From Lepus europaeus (lineage: Eukaryota; Chordata; Mammalia; Lagomorpha; Leporidae): a DNA stretch of 64,000 nt. The notes beneath the pieces were generated by a model. The model did no database searches. It worked only from the letters and a program-made list of their open reading frames with translations, and was not told where the DNA came from. This document shows positions 52,526-62,935 of this stretch, in pieces. The position numbers and the translations under genes are program-made. Position 1 is the first letter of the stretch, and the number at the start of each line of letters is the position of its first letter. Location: NCBI RefSeq assembly GCF_033115175.1, contig NC_084844.1, forward strand, positions 36,551,885 through 36,615,884. Reading direction: 5' to 3'.

Positions 52526-52602
52526 ACAATTAGTCACCTCTCATATGTGGTTTCCATAGTGTAGTGGTTGTCATGTTCACCTCACACAATTAGTCACCTC
52601 TC
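52526..52602. repeat. 17-bp target-site duplication around a tRNA-Val half
   Basis: The perfect direct repeat acaattagtcacctctc lies at 52526-52542 and 52586-52602. It encloses 43 bases that consist of 7 extra bases (atatgtg) and the tRNA-derived sequence. Confidence 0.93.
52550..52587 (+). pseudogene. tRNA-Val(CAC) 5'-half retropseudogene without poly(A)
   Basis: Bases 52550-52587 match the first 38 nucleotides of mammalian tRNA-Val(CAC) at 34 of 38 positions by my reading. It begins GTTTCC, has the D-arm 'tagtgtagtggtt', and ends in the anticodon loop at CCTCACAC, where CAC is the anticodon. All four differences are transitions, and three are CpG to CA/TG changes, as expected for old methylated DNA. 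There is no 3' half and no poly(A), yet a perfect 17-bp TSD flanks it. The last bases (AC) coincide with the first bases of the TSD, consistent with microhomology priming. It is not a functional tRNA gene. This fits the known class of tailless retropseudogenes; the end at the anticodon loop suggests a cleaved tRNA half as template (inference). Confidence 0.85.
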
Positions 52603-53129
52603 TGATACTTCTGATTGAGAGTTAAGGGTAGAATAAACATGGTCCTTATGCAGTGTCTGGGGAATTGGGTCTAGGACCCCCCATGGTTATCAAAATCTGG
52701 ATGCTCAAGTTTCTTGTACAAACTGGCAGAGTATTTGCATGTAATCTATGTATACCTTCTTGTATACTTCAGTTCATCTCTAGATTATTTGTAATACTTA
52801 AAAAAATGTAAGTGGTTGATATACTGTATTGTTTAGGAAATAATGACAAATAAAAAGTCTGCACTTATTTGGTATAGATAAGGTTTCTTTTTCCTTTTTT
52901 TTTTTTTAATTTCCAAATTGAAGTTGGTTGAATCAATTGAAGCAGAGGACCAACTGTATATCATTGCTCTTATAAAATTATGTGGGATCTAAGAAGTAAT
53001 AATACCTAAAATAGTCATGAGAATTAAATGGTATATAAAACCTAGAAAAATTTGAAGGATGTTAGATTTTATTATAATTTTAAAGTTCAGATGAAACATT
53101 CATTGTTACTAGTGTTGATATTTGATTAA
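52603..53129. other. Intronic unique sequence
   Basis: No recognised repeat or exon; it is AT-rich. Confidence 0.4.
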
Positions 53130-53416
53130 GTACTTTCTTATTTGGAAGGCAGTAATTAGACAGAAACAAAGAGATCTTCCATCTGTTGGTTCACTCCCCA
53201 GTGGCCACAACAGCTGGGATTGGGCCAGGAACTCCATCCTCGTCTCCCATGTGGGTTGCAGGGGCCCAAGCACTTGTGCCATTTTCTACTGCTTTCTCAG
53301 GCACATTATCAGGGAGCTGGCTTGGAAGTGGAGCAGTTCGGACTTGAACCTGTGCTCATATGGGATGCTGGTGTTGGCAGATGGCAGCTTATCCCTCTGT
53401 CCCATGATGCAGGACC
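53130..53416 (-). mobile_element. C-repeat SINE (old)
   Basis: It has a degenerate tail, 'tactttcttatttggaaggc', and a head end, 'tgtcccatgatgcaggaccc'. Confidence 0.83.
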
Positions 53417-53756
53417 CTTAATATGTACTTTCTAACTATAAACTGTTGATACAACACTCTTGAGAAAATACAAAGCACAAACTCAGTTTGACAATATGAA
53501 AACATGAATTTAAAGAATTCAGTTTGTTCATACTTCTCTCTTAGCCACGTTGTAAGTTCTTTCAAAGTTGCGTGAAGATTTCTTATATGTTATTACCATT
53601 CATAATAATGAAAATAACATTTCCTCATTCATTTCTTAGATGTACTAGTTGTAAAGACATCAACTTGATTTCAGTAGTATTTCTTTTCAAATTACACTGA
53701 CATGGAGACACTGCATGTTCTGTTTTCCATTAGCTGTCAAGAAGAATGTTTAAAAA
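53417..53756. other. Intronic unique sequence
   Basis: Nothing recognised. Confidence 0.35.
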
Positions 53757-53767
53757 TTGCAGTTATT

Positions 53768-54115
53768 GGCCAGCGCCGTGGCTCAACAGGCTAATCCTCC
53801 ACCTAGCGGCGCTGGCACACCGGGTCCTAGTCCTGGTCGGGGCGCCGGATTCTGTCCCTGTTGCCCCTCTTCCAGGCCAGCTCTCTGCTGTGGCCAGGGA
53901 GTGCAGTGGAGGATGGTCCAAGTGCTTAGGCCCTGCACCCCATGGGAGACCAGTAGAAGCACCTGGCTCCTGCCTTCGGATCAGCACAGTGCGCTGCATG
54001 CAGCGCGCTGGATGCGGCGGCCATTGGAGGGTGAACCAATGGCAAAGGAAGACCTTTCTCTCTGTTTCTCTCTCACTGTCCACTCTGCCTGTACCCCCCC
54101 CCAAAAAAATTTTTT
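53768..54115 (+). mobile_element. Young C-repeat SINE with 11-bp TSD and odd tail
   Basis: The TSD ttgcagttatt lies at 53757-53767 and 54116-54126. Where the poly(A) should begin, it reads C9 A7 T8 (54093-54117). Confidence 0.94.
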
Positions 54116-54126
54116 TTGCAGTTATT

Positions 54127-54543
54127 TCCATTCTGTATAGATAATAGCAATTCTAAATTTTGTTAATGTTGATTTTCTTTTTTGTTTTCAAATTTCATGG
54201 ATTCAAGATGGCTTTTTTTAAATAGTGCCTTTCAATAAGGCTCTCAGTAATATATAAAGATGGTTGAATTCTCATAACTTTGCAGAGAAAAGTTCATGAA
54301 TTGTTGAGTAAAAGGCAAAAGGAATTGACTTCCAGTTTGAATATTTCAGGTTTACCTAGTACTACTAGTAGAATGTAGATCTGATTTTCTGTAATTATTT
54401 GATGAAGGTGTAAAACTATGTTGTTTGTGGCTTTCTTTACAAAAAGGGACCTAAAATACAAAACTTGACTTCATTTGGGCAATGAATCTCATTGGAGGAT
54501 TGGACTTTCTTTTCTTTTTTTCTTCTTTGTTTCTTTGTTTCTT
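54127..54543. other. Intronic unique sequence
   Basis: It is AT-rich, with a (CTTTGTTT)n-like stretch at 54523-54548 that leads into the next SINE tail. Confidence 0.4.
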
Positions 54544-54549
54544 TCTTTT

Positions 54550-54878
54550 TTTTTGACAGGCAGAGTGGACAGTGAGAGAGACAGAGAGAAAGGTCTTCCT
54601 TTTTGCCATTGGTTCACCCTCTAATGGCCGCCACAGCCGGCGTGCTGCGGCCGGCGCACCGCGCTGATCCAAAGCCAAGAGCGGGTGCTTATCCTGGTCT
54701 CCCATGGGGTGCAAGTCCTAAGCACTTGGACCATCCTCCACTGCCTTCCCGGGCCACAGCAGAGAGCTGGACTGGAAGAGGGGCAACCGGGACAGAATCC
54801 AGCGCCCCGACCGGGACTAGAACCCCGTGTGCTGGTGCCGCAGGCGGAGGATTAGCCTATTGAGCCGCAACGCCGGCC
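54550..54878 (-). mobile_element. Young C-repeat SINE
   Basis: It runs from 'tttgacaggcagagtggaca' to 'tgagccgcaacgccggcc' and was inserted at the tail end of the next antisense copy. Confidence 0.94.
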
Positions 54879-55198
54879 TTTTTTTTTTTTTTTTTTTTAA
54901 AGATTTATTTATTTTTACTTGAAAGTCAGAATTACACAGAGAGAGAGGAGAGGCAGAGAGAGAAAGAGAGAGAGGTCTTTCATCCGCTGGTTCACTCCCC
55001 AATTGGCCGCATCAGCCGGAGCTGTGCCAATCTGAAGCCAGGAGCCAGGAGCTTCTTCTGGATCTCCCACATGGGTGCAGGGGCCCAAGGACTTGGGCCA
55101 TCCTCTACTGCTATCCCAGGACCATTAGCCGGGAGCTGGATCAGAAGTGGAGCAGCTGAGGCTTTAACTCGCTGTGCAACAATGCCCAGTGCCAGCCC
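54879..55198 (-). mobile_element. C-repeat SINE
   Basis: It has poly(T), 'aaagatttatttatttttac', and a head with a small deletion, 'aacaatgcccagtgccagcc'. Confidence 0.9.
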
Positions 55199-55490
55199 CA
55201 AGAAATTCTTACGTTGAATCAGGGCCTTCAGGAGACAGGTCATTAGGGTGGAGTCCTCATGAATAGGATTAGTTCCCTCATAAAAGAGGCCCACAGGGGC
55301 TTGCCTTTGCTCTTTGTGCCACATGAGGATGCATAACAGGTGCCATCTGTGAGGAACAGGTTCTCACAGGACACCCAGTTTACTGGCATCTGCACATTAG
55401 ACATTCCAGCCTCCAGAAATGAGCAATAAATGCCTCTGATTTTATAAATTACCCAGGCTAAGGTATTATAGCATGCTGAATGGACTGAGC
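55199..55490 (+). mobile_element. MLT1-like LTR (ERVL-MaLR)
   Basis: 'gtcattagggtggagtcctc', 'gaataggattagttccctca', 'cattccagcctccagaaatg' and 'aattacccaggctaaggtat' follow the MLT1-type LTR in order. Confidence 0.75.
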
Positions 55491-55814
55491 AGACTTTGTG
55501 TGGTGGTGGTGGTGAAATACTGGGTTTCTTCAGGTAACCAACTTGTAACCTGTGGATGAGGCTGCTTTAATCTTTCCTCCCCACCTCTTCCAAAGCAAAA
55601 GAACCAACAGGGACTTACATTGTATGTTATCCTTATCTCATAAGTAAATATCTTTTGAGATAATGTATGTGAAAATGCTTTGTAAAGAGTAAAGTGCTAG
55701 ATTAGGTATAGCATGTTACTGTTACTTTAATAGGTTAAAGATTCTGAAGATATCCTTTTATTATGCTTTGGTTAGATTTGCAAAGGAAATTGGATTACAA
55801 GATGTCTTAAAAGT
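55491..55814. other. Intronic unique sequence
   Basis: It has a short (GGT)n at 55501-55514; nothing else is recognised. Confidence 0.4.
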
Positions 55815-56061
55815 ATGTTTTAATTTGAAAGACACACAGAGTATGTGCATGTGCAGTGACTCTGAATCACTTGTTCTCTTCCCAAATCCCCACCAAGGAT
55901 GAGGCTGACCAGGAATTCAATACAGGTCTCCTCCATGAGTGGCAGGAACCCAACTACTTGAGCCATGCCAGGGTGCTCACTAGGAGGGAGCTAGAATCTA
56001 AAGTGGAGCTGGGTCTCAAACCCACGCACACTGATGTGGGATATGACCATCTCTCTCTCTC

Positions 56062-56409
56062 TTTTTTTTAAGGGAGTTTATTGGGGGAAACCTGACAGAC
56101 TTGAGGGAAGGGGTGAAGAAGGAAAAGAGGGAGAAGGAGAGCGTAAGAGAGAGAGACCGAGAGAGAGACCGAGATCAAGAGATGGAGAGAAAGAGAGCCA
56201 CATATTCAGGAACAGTTCCTTTTAAAACTTTGCCAGGGGGTGGGCAAGGAAGTAGGAGCAGTGAATCCCATTAGATGGGGGTGGAGCTTGACACTGGTGG
56301 TTGGACCATGTGGCCACCTGGCTTCCAGCAATGGCGGTGGAGGTTAGAGCCTAGGATGGTGTCAGGGTGTAGATCACACCATAGATAAGACTGCACCATT
56401 TTACTAACA
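56062..56409 (-). mobile_element. Endogenous retrovirus LTR (U3-R), ending in poly(A)
   Basis: Read on the minus strand, the LTR starts with TG at 56409, immediately after a polypurine tract (56410-56429). It has a TATA-like ttttaaaagg (56219-56228) and a CT-rich leader (about 56098-56200), then AATAAA (56077-56082). It ends seven bases later in A8 (56062-56069). No U5 or CA end is present. The layout resembles class I (gammaretrovirus-like) LTRs. Truncation at the polyadenylation site is what a reverse-transcribed, polyadenylated viral RNA would give. Confidence 0.72.
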
Positions 56410-57821
56410 TTCCCTCCTTTTGTTTTTTATAAAACAGGAGTTGTATGGGATTACACTAGCCCCAAAAAGTCCAGGACGGGTAGAGGGACAGTGATCTGTC
56501 TTTAGAGCTACTTCCTGCTGACATGGGGCGATGTCTCAGGCCACTGTCTCCTGGGTGGGGAGCCAAGTATATCCCTGTAGCAGCATTTGGTTGACCGCCT
56601 GGTTGCTGAAGACCTTGGTTCGTTCCATTATCAACTCCTGTAAACACTTAAATAGACACTGTAGTGTAAAAGACAGCATGAGAGTAGCAACCAGTGATGC
56701 TAAGAGTGGCATTAACCAGGTAATGAGAGGATTTCACTGAGGAGAGGAATGAGGGGGAGGGGTTTTCTGGACTCTTATGAGGACTGTTTGATGAATGTGG
56801 TTTAAAGCTGGTCCCAACCAAGACCAGGAGAAAGGCCTCTCAACTTTTGCAGGTAAGAGGAGTTTGTAGAGAAATTCTGAACAATCATACAACATTAAGT
56901 GAGGGAGAGGACTGTCAATACACACAGGTCAGGAGTAGAGCCATTGGTTTAAGAGTAGAGGCCATGATTACAAAGGAATGAGGCCCCAAGTGGGCTAGAC
57001 AGGGTCTAGAACAAAGGACAGAGTCATTACTAGAGGACCTAAGAAAGTTGCTATCTAAGCCACGACTACATTTTCTGATTGACAGGCAAATATAAACTGA
57101 CAGAGGGGCTTGATACTAATCTGTGGGCTTTAAGGCCTTGTCAGTTATGAGGCCCAGACCTATCTATCTCTTCACATGGGTACATCCTAAGGGAGGTGTG
57201 GACCTCCTTGGGGAAGGCACCCTGTTGACTCCCTTTACCTAGCTGGCCTAGGAGGGGAGCTGGCCAAGTAAAGACAGGTGGCATCTCTAACAGGAAATTT
57301 ACAATTCTGCCTGCAATGTTAATAACCCTACTTGGCCATCCCCTCAGCAGCGGTGGTCACTTTGGAAGCTGGACTGAGCGAAGGGCTTTTCAGCTTAGAG
57401 CCAGAAAGATCTGTGGCTCTGACCTGGGCGTCCTCCGGGGCTCTTCATAAGCTGACTTTTGCAGAAGTCCAGGCTTACCACATTGAAAGCCACTGTAGTG
57501 GACTGACCTGTTGGGTCTCCTTGAGGGGAGATCACTGTACAGAGCAGCCTTTGTTAGGCCTGCCACCTATCTTCACATTGCTTCTGATGCCTAACTTTCT
57601 TTTCCTCCTGGTTTTTGTTAAAGCAGACCAGAGGATGCAAGTCAAGGGGGTGCTCAAGTCCTATCTCTAATCTTTGGTGGCCTAAACTAGAAGTCTATAG
57701 TCACAGGCATGTTCTGATAGTGGTTTTTTCTGAGGTAGTTTTCCCATGAGGAAAACTGTGTCCTCACTTTAATGCTTTCTCTCCCTTTGTTTGTTCGGAA
57801 AGGGAGGTTTTTCCTGTTTAC
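56410..57821 (-). pseudogene. Retroviral 3' internal remnant (env region expected), decayed
   Basis: This 1.4-kb stretch precedes the polypurine tract and LTR on the minus strand, the position of env in a provirus. It has no long open frame; the longest pieces are about 60 codons and contain stops between them. I could not recognise a conserved env motif with certainty, so the assignment rests on position and on the adjoining LTR. It begins abruptly at the TSD, consistent with a 5'-truncated reverse transcript. Confidence 0.5.
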
Positions 57822-57892
57822 TGTGGGATATGGCCATCTCAACCAATTGGTCAACCAATTTAACCTGTTGGTCAAATTCTATCTCAGATGTC

Positions 57893-57942
57893 TTTTTTTT
57901 TTTTTTAAATTTAAAAATGTGTGTTTATTTGAAAGGCAGAGT

Positions 57943-57986
<44 letters not shown>

Positions 57987-58247
57987 CTAGCCACTCGTTC
58001 TCTCCCCAAATGCCTGAAGTAGCTTTTGCTGGGCCAGGCTAAAGCCGGGATCCTGTAACGCCATCCCATTCTCCTACATGGGTAGCAGGGACTTAAGTAT
58101 GTAAGCCTCATCTGCTGCATTCCAGGATGCACGTGAGCAGGAAGCTGAATTGGAAACACAGCAGCTAAGACTTGTACCAGACACTTCCACTGGGATGCAC
58201 TTGGCCCAAGTGGCAGTTTTACTTACCGTACCACAGCACCTGCCCCT
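57893..58247 (-). mobile_element. C-repeat SINE with (GA)n expansion
   Basis: It has poly(T) and a (GA)17-like run at 57947-57981, and ends 'taccacagcacctgccccta'. Confidence 0.88.
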
Positions 58248-58582
58248 AATTTTCATTTTATTTGATTTACTTGAAAGGCACGTGCACACATACAACACAC
58301 ATAGAGAGAGACAGACAGAGATGACCAATTCTGTGGTTCATTCTCCAAATGCCTATTAATAGCCAGGGCTGGGTCAGTTCAAAGTTAGGAGCAAGTAACT
58401 CAATTGTGCTCCCACATAGGTATCAGAGAGCCAAGAAATTGAGCTGTTACCTGCTGTTTCCCATGGTATACATCAGCAGGAATCGAATTGGGAGCAGAGC
58501 TGGGACTCAAGCCTAGGCACTCTGATATGGGATGTGGGCATCTCAAGCATCATCTTAATTACTAGGCCAAATGCCTGGCCTC
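58248..58582 (-). mobile_element. Old C-repeat SINE
   Basis: 'tttgatttacttgaaaggca' is followed by a CA-rich stretch that replaces the GA block. It ends 'aggccaaatgcctggcctc'. Confidence 0.82.
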
Positions 58583-59211
58583 TACGTGTCTTTTTATGAA
58601 GGTTTCTTGTTTTCCTTCCACTGGGGTAGAGGAAGATACTTGGAAACATTTTAATGTAATTAAACTGATGACTGGCATGTTGTTGATAGCTTAAGAAGTT
58701 TATGAACCAGAGGAATGATACATTGTTTGAGAAACTGCTGGAAGCTTGTGAATAAACAAGAAAACTAAATAGTTATTTTGTTATATAAAATAAAATACCT
58801 AATGAATACTTATGTCTCCATGATATTTTTATGAATCTCCTGCAGCATTTAAGTGCATAATAGGTTTCCTGTCATCCTGAACTTAAATGATGTCTATTTT
58901 GATGTATGTTCTGTTCCTGTGGGCAGTTTTCAAGGATTAATTCTTCCTCAGAAATTATTTTAAGTTGTTAACTTTATAGTGGTGTGTTTGATGTGTTTCA
59001 GGGTGGGAACTGTCATTTTTAGTAGAAGAAACCTAGTATAGTTTGCATGTTTCTCTACTTACACTTTGAAATGTGTAAATTGTTACTGGTTCATTCACTG
59101 ACAAAATAATTTTCTTGTCCAGTAGACAGATTTCACTCTATATTATTTTTTCTTAACATTTTTACTTATTAGTAAGACTTTTCTGTTAGGAACAAGGAAG
59201 CAGAATGTTTC
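58583..59211. other. Intronic unique sequence
   Basis: About 630 bases, AT-rich, nothing recognised. Confidence 0.4.
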
Positions 59212-59510
59212 TTAGACCATTTCAGTATTGTGCAATACAGCCAAGCTCAGGGATGCTGGGGAACAGAAGTGGCAGATGGGGCAATCTGATGCTCTGCAAG
59301 GATGGAGTGGTTCATTTTGATTACAGGCACTGGCAGTCTGTAGAGTAAAGATAGGGAGCCACAGTCCATTCCACAGGCTGCACCAACCATGTGTGTTGTG
59401 GTAAAGCCAAGAACAGCTTTGTGAGGACCTAGTAGAAGAGCTGACTGGGTCCATGTGTAGTTTCTAGGCACACACAGCAATACTGTCAACACTTTGAGCA
59501 CTGCAGCCAG
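59212..59510 (-). pseudogene. Possible processed-pseudogene fragment, source unknown
   Basis: On the minus strand, 59501-59247 is an uninterrupted frame in GC-balanced sequence, clearly different from the AT-rich surroundings. It is followed by an A-rich end (ttaagaaaaaataatataga, about 59160-59140). It contains the segment THMVGAACGMDCGSLSLLYR. I do not recognise the parent gene. It could equally be an old transposon fragment. Confidence 0.3.
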
Positions 59511-59649
59511 ATGGTGTATTTATTGCTATACTGTTTTAATTACAGATGATCTTCTCAGGAATATAAAAGGGGATCTAATGTCAGGGACCCAGTTTTATAA
59601 CTTCTCTGTAACAGAAATAGAAATTTAGTTTTCTTTTTTCTCCACCAGC

Positions 59650-59942
59650 ATAGAGTTTATTTATTTGGCTGAGAGAGTCAGAGAAAGAAATAAAGAGAAT
59701 ATATATTCCAATCCTCTGGTTCGTTTCCAAAATGTCTTTAGCTCCAGAGTAGGCCAGACCAAAACCAGGAGCCAAAGACTCAATGCAGGTCTCCTGCATG
59801 AATCTACTACTTGAGCCATTACTGTTGCATCGCAGGGTCTGCTGTAGCAGGGAGCTGGAATCAGGAGCCAGAGCCAGGAATTGAATTCGCACATGCCAGT
59901 ATGAGATGGGATGTATAAACTGCTAGGCTAAATCACATCCTA
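59650..59942 (-). mobile_element. Old C-repeat SINE
   Basis: It runs from 'agagtttatttatttggctg' to 'gctaggctaaatcacatcct'. Confidence 0.78.
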
Positions 59943-60189
59943 GCTTCCTAGTTTCATAAATGGGTCCCTTATGGCTTCAGGCTGTATATATTTCATGCTA
60001 TGTAAAATCCTACATATTACTCTTTAAAATATTTATCATTTCTTTAAGTTTGTGTAATTCTGTAATTTGCATTAATTAAATATTTGGGAATGTTATCATT
60101 TTAGAAAATATCTGCTTTAGTCCTTAAGGTATTATATGATCCTTTTTCATTCATTACACAAATGATGTGGTTGATGATGTATGAGTATT

Positions 60190-60480
60190 TAAGATAGAGT
60201 TGTGAATGACAACAAAAAAAGACAGTCTTCTGCTCCCATGCACCTTGTAGTCTTGTAGAGAAAAGAAATATTACATTCATTCAAATACATGTAAATTTAC
60301 AACTGTGCAAAATACACTGGAAGATCTATGATTGTGGTATCAGATCTAGGTTAGGGAAGATTGTTCCAAGAAAGTTGCATTTGAGCTAAAGTCTAAAAGA
60401 CAAGTAGATTTTTTCAGGAGTTGGAGGTGTTTGTGAGAGGGTTTCAGACTGTGGCAAGAAGAACTGCAAGAAACAAAAGT
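60190..60480 (-). mobile_element. Probable L2 fragment
   Basis: 'ctgctcccatgcaccttgta' and 'catttgagctaaagtctaaa' fit the antisense L2 pattern. Confidence 0.45.
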
Positions 60481-60945
60481 CATACTGAAGATTTGGTCAT
60501 CTTGCTCAGAATTATAGGAGGACATGAAGAATTTTCATGTCTGAGGGAGTATTGTAATAATTTTTGATATTTTTAAAAGATCTGGCTGTAGTTGAGTGGT
60601 AGCATTTTGATCATGGACGGTATAATTTATTACTGAGATGAAAGTAATGAAATGGCTTGAGTTTTATTTAGGCTTTTGAGTAAAAGTACTTAAATATATT
60701 ATTGTCCCTAAAGTTATGCCATTGAGCTACTTATTTAGCTATTGAACTACAGTTTCATATAATCCTAAGTTGACATTTTTAGCACTTAATTTGAGAAAAT
60801 TTTGGAAGCTCTGAGAGGAAAAGATGTACTTTTGTTAAATCAATCTGTATTCAATTCCTAATTTAAAATAAGACTTGGAATTTTAATTTAGCCTTGGTTC
60901 AGTGGTTTAGTTACTACTGCTTTTTGCTGTTCTTTAAAAATAGAA
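60481..60945. other. Intronic unique sequence
   Basis: AT-rich; nothing recognised. Confidence 0.35.
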
Positions 60946-60947
60946 AG

Positions 60948-61150
60948 AGGCTGGTGCTTTGGCATAGTGGGCTAAGCCTCGCCCTGTGGTGCTGGCATCC
61001 CATATGAACACAGGTTTGTGTCCTACCTGTTCCACTTCTGATGCTGCTCCCTATTGCAACTGGGAAAGCAGTGAAATATGTCGTTCCCTTTCTCTGTAAC
61101 TCTGCCTCTCAAATAAATAAATAAATAAATAAAAATCTTTTAAAAAAATA
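60948..61150 (+). mobile_element. C-repeat SINE with large internal deletion
   Basis: The head 'aggctggtgctttggcatag' and the tail (AAAT)n are present, but the body jumps from 'ggaaagcagtgaaatatg' to 'ccctttctctgtaactctgc'. Confidence 0.87.
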
Positions 61151-61193
61151 GAAAACAAAAAGTTACAAATTTATACTTTATTTACCTGAGTGC

Positions 61194-61436
61194 TTTTTTT
61201 TTTTTCTTTTAAGATTTATTTATTTGTTTGAAAGGCAGAGTTACAGAGAAGCAGAGAGAGAGACAGACAGACAGACAAAGAGAGGTCTTCCAGCCACTGG
61301 TTCACTTCCCAAATGGCTGCAATGGCCAGAGCTGGGCCAATCTGAAGCCAGGAGCCAGTTATTCCAGGTCTCCCACATGGGAGCACAAGCCCAGGGACTT
61401 GAGCAGGCTTCCACTGCTTTCCCAGGCCATAGCAGA
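61194..61436 (-). mobile_element. Truncated C-repeat SINE (head missing)
   Basis: It has tail, GA block with (GACA)n, and body, and stops at 'caggccatagcaga'. Confidence 0.87.
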
Positions 61437-61494
61437 TATCTGTTCCTTTCTTTTTACTTTTGGATCTCCTATTTTGCGTATATTGTTACATTTT

Positions 61495-61778
61495 TTACAA
61501 GATGGTTTTATATTTGAAAGAGTGACAAAGATGTTGTGTTGGGGTAATTGCTTGATTGATTTTCACTCCCAAGGTAGCCACAAAACATCTAGGCAAAAGC
61601 CAGGAGCCACATGGGTGGTAGCCGCCCAAATACCTGGACTATCTTTCTGCTGCCTTCCCAGGCACATTATCAGGAAGCTGGATGGGAAGTGGAGCAACCA
61701 GGAGTAGATTCAACACTTTGATTTGGGATTTCCATGTTGCAGATAGAAGCTTAACCATCTGTGCCATAATGCTGGCCC
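61495..61778 (-). mobile_element. Old C-repeat SINE
   Basis: It runs from 'gatggttttatatttgaaag' to 'tgtgccataatgctggccct'. Confidence 0.8.
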
Positions 61779-61779
61779 T

Positions 61780-62215
61780 ATTGTTACCTTTGATGCTGTT
61801 TCACAGGTCTCTGAGGCTCTTCATTTTCTTTATTAATTATCTTTTGTGTTAATTTTTATTTTATTAATTATCTTTTGTGTTCCTCAGACTGGGTAATTTC
61901 TACTGCCCTGTCTTCAAGCTCTGTGATTCTTTTTTCTGCAAGTTGAAATCTAGTATTGAGCTACTTTAAAGTAAGCTTTTCATTTCAGTTACTGTACTTT
62001 TCAATTCCAGAATTAGTTGGTACTTGGTGAGACATTATTCTCATACTTTAATTCTTTAGACATGGTTCCCTTTATTCTTTGAACATATTCATAATAGCTA
62101 ATTCAAGTCTGTATAAGTCTAGTTTCTGGATTTCCTTAGAAACAGTTTCTGTTTACTTTTTCCTTGTGTACAGGCCAAATTTAGTATTTGCACATCTTGA
62201 AATTTTTTTGCTGGA
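61780..62215 (-). mobile_element. Ancient L1 fragment
   Basis: 'ttcatttcagttactgtact', 'ggtgagacattattctcata' and 'tctttagacatggttccctt' follow the antisense old-L1 3' region. A 19-base string, attaattatcttttgtgtt, is directly repeated at about 61831-61849 and 61864-61882. Confidence 0.6.
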
Positions 62216-62309
62216 GAGGGGTGGGATGGCGGGTATTGTGTATTCCTAAAGTTGTAGTTAGGAAATTTGTACTCATTAGATAAAATATTTCTTTGGGGAA
62301 AAACACACA
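62216..62309 (+). mobile_element. Possible rabbit L1 3' end scrap
   Basis: 'gtattcctaaagttgtagtt' and 'gataaaatatttctttgggg' echo the L1 3' end at 38911-39193. Confidence 0.4.
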
Positions 62310-62598
62310 AAAAAAAAGGCAGAAATAAAGAGAGAGCACGCACATACGTGCTTCCATTCACAGGTTCACTCCCCAAACGTCCACTATGGCCAAGACTGGA
62401 CAGCCCAAAGCTAGGATCTGGTAACTCAGATCAGATCTCCCACATAGGTGGCAGGGACGCAACAACTTGATCCGTCACTTGCTGGTTCCCAGGGTGCACA
62501 TTAACAGAAATTTGGAATTGGGAACAGTCAGCCACCAAACCCACACACTCTGATACAGAATGTGGGCATCTTAACCACTATGCCAAATATGCCCCCTG
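62310..62598 (-). mobile_element. Old C-repeat SINE
   Basis: It has GA/CA-rich sequence, the body 'gcttccattcacaggttcac', and ends 'tatgccaaatatgcccc'. Confidence 0.78.
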
Positions 62599-62607
62599 TC
62601 TCCCAAC

Positions 62608-62935
62608 TTTTTTTTTTTTTTTTTTTTTTTTTAAGAATTTGCTTGTTTATTTGGAAGGAGTTACATATGGAGGGGGAGAGACAGAGAGATTATCTATCCA
62701 CCTGTTCATTCCCCCAGTGTCTGCAACAGCCAATGCCAAGCCAGGCTGAAGCAAGGAACCAGGAACTTCATCTGTGTCTCCCATATGGGTGACTAGGACC
62801 TAAACACTTGAGCCATCATCTCCTGCTTTTCGCAGGCCATTGGCAGGAAGCTGGATTGGAAGTGGAGTAGCCGGGACATGTACCGGTGCCAATATGGAAT
62901 GCTGGCATTGCAGGTGGCAGCTTTACCTGCTATAA
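62608..62935 (-). mobile_element. C-repeat SINE (older)
   Basis: It has poly(T) of about 24, 'aagaatttgcttgtttattt', and ends 'ggcagctttacctgctataa'. Confidence 0.87.

Larger units (their letters stand above)
56035..57840. repeat. 19-bp target-site duplication around the retroviral copy
   Basis: tgtgggatatg(a/g)ccatctc lies at 56035-56053 and 57822-57840, with one mismatch. Retroviral integrase makes 4-6 bp duplications, so this length points to L1-type insertion. Confidence 0.85.
55815..57880 (-). mobile_element. Old C-repeat SINE, target of the retroviral insertion
   Basis: Its body (55815-56053, '...cactgatgtgggatatgacc') continues after the inserted sequence at 57841 ('aaccaattggtcaaccaatt'). 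The retroviral copy is therefore younger than this SINE. Confidence 0.72.

Noticed and set aside
57332..57670. A 112-codon + strand open frame within the retroviral remnant
   Set aside because: It runs opposite to the LTR and matches no recognisable protein; it is an antisense shadow.
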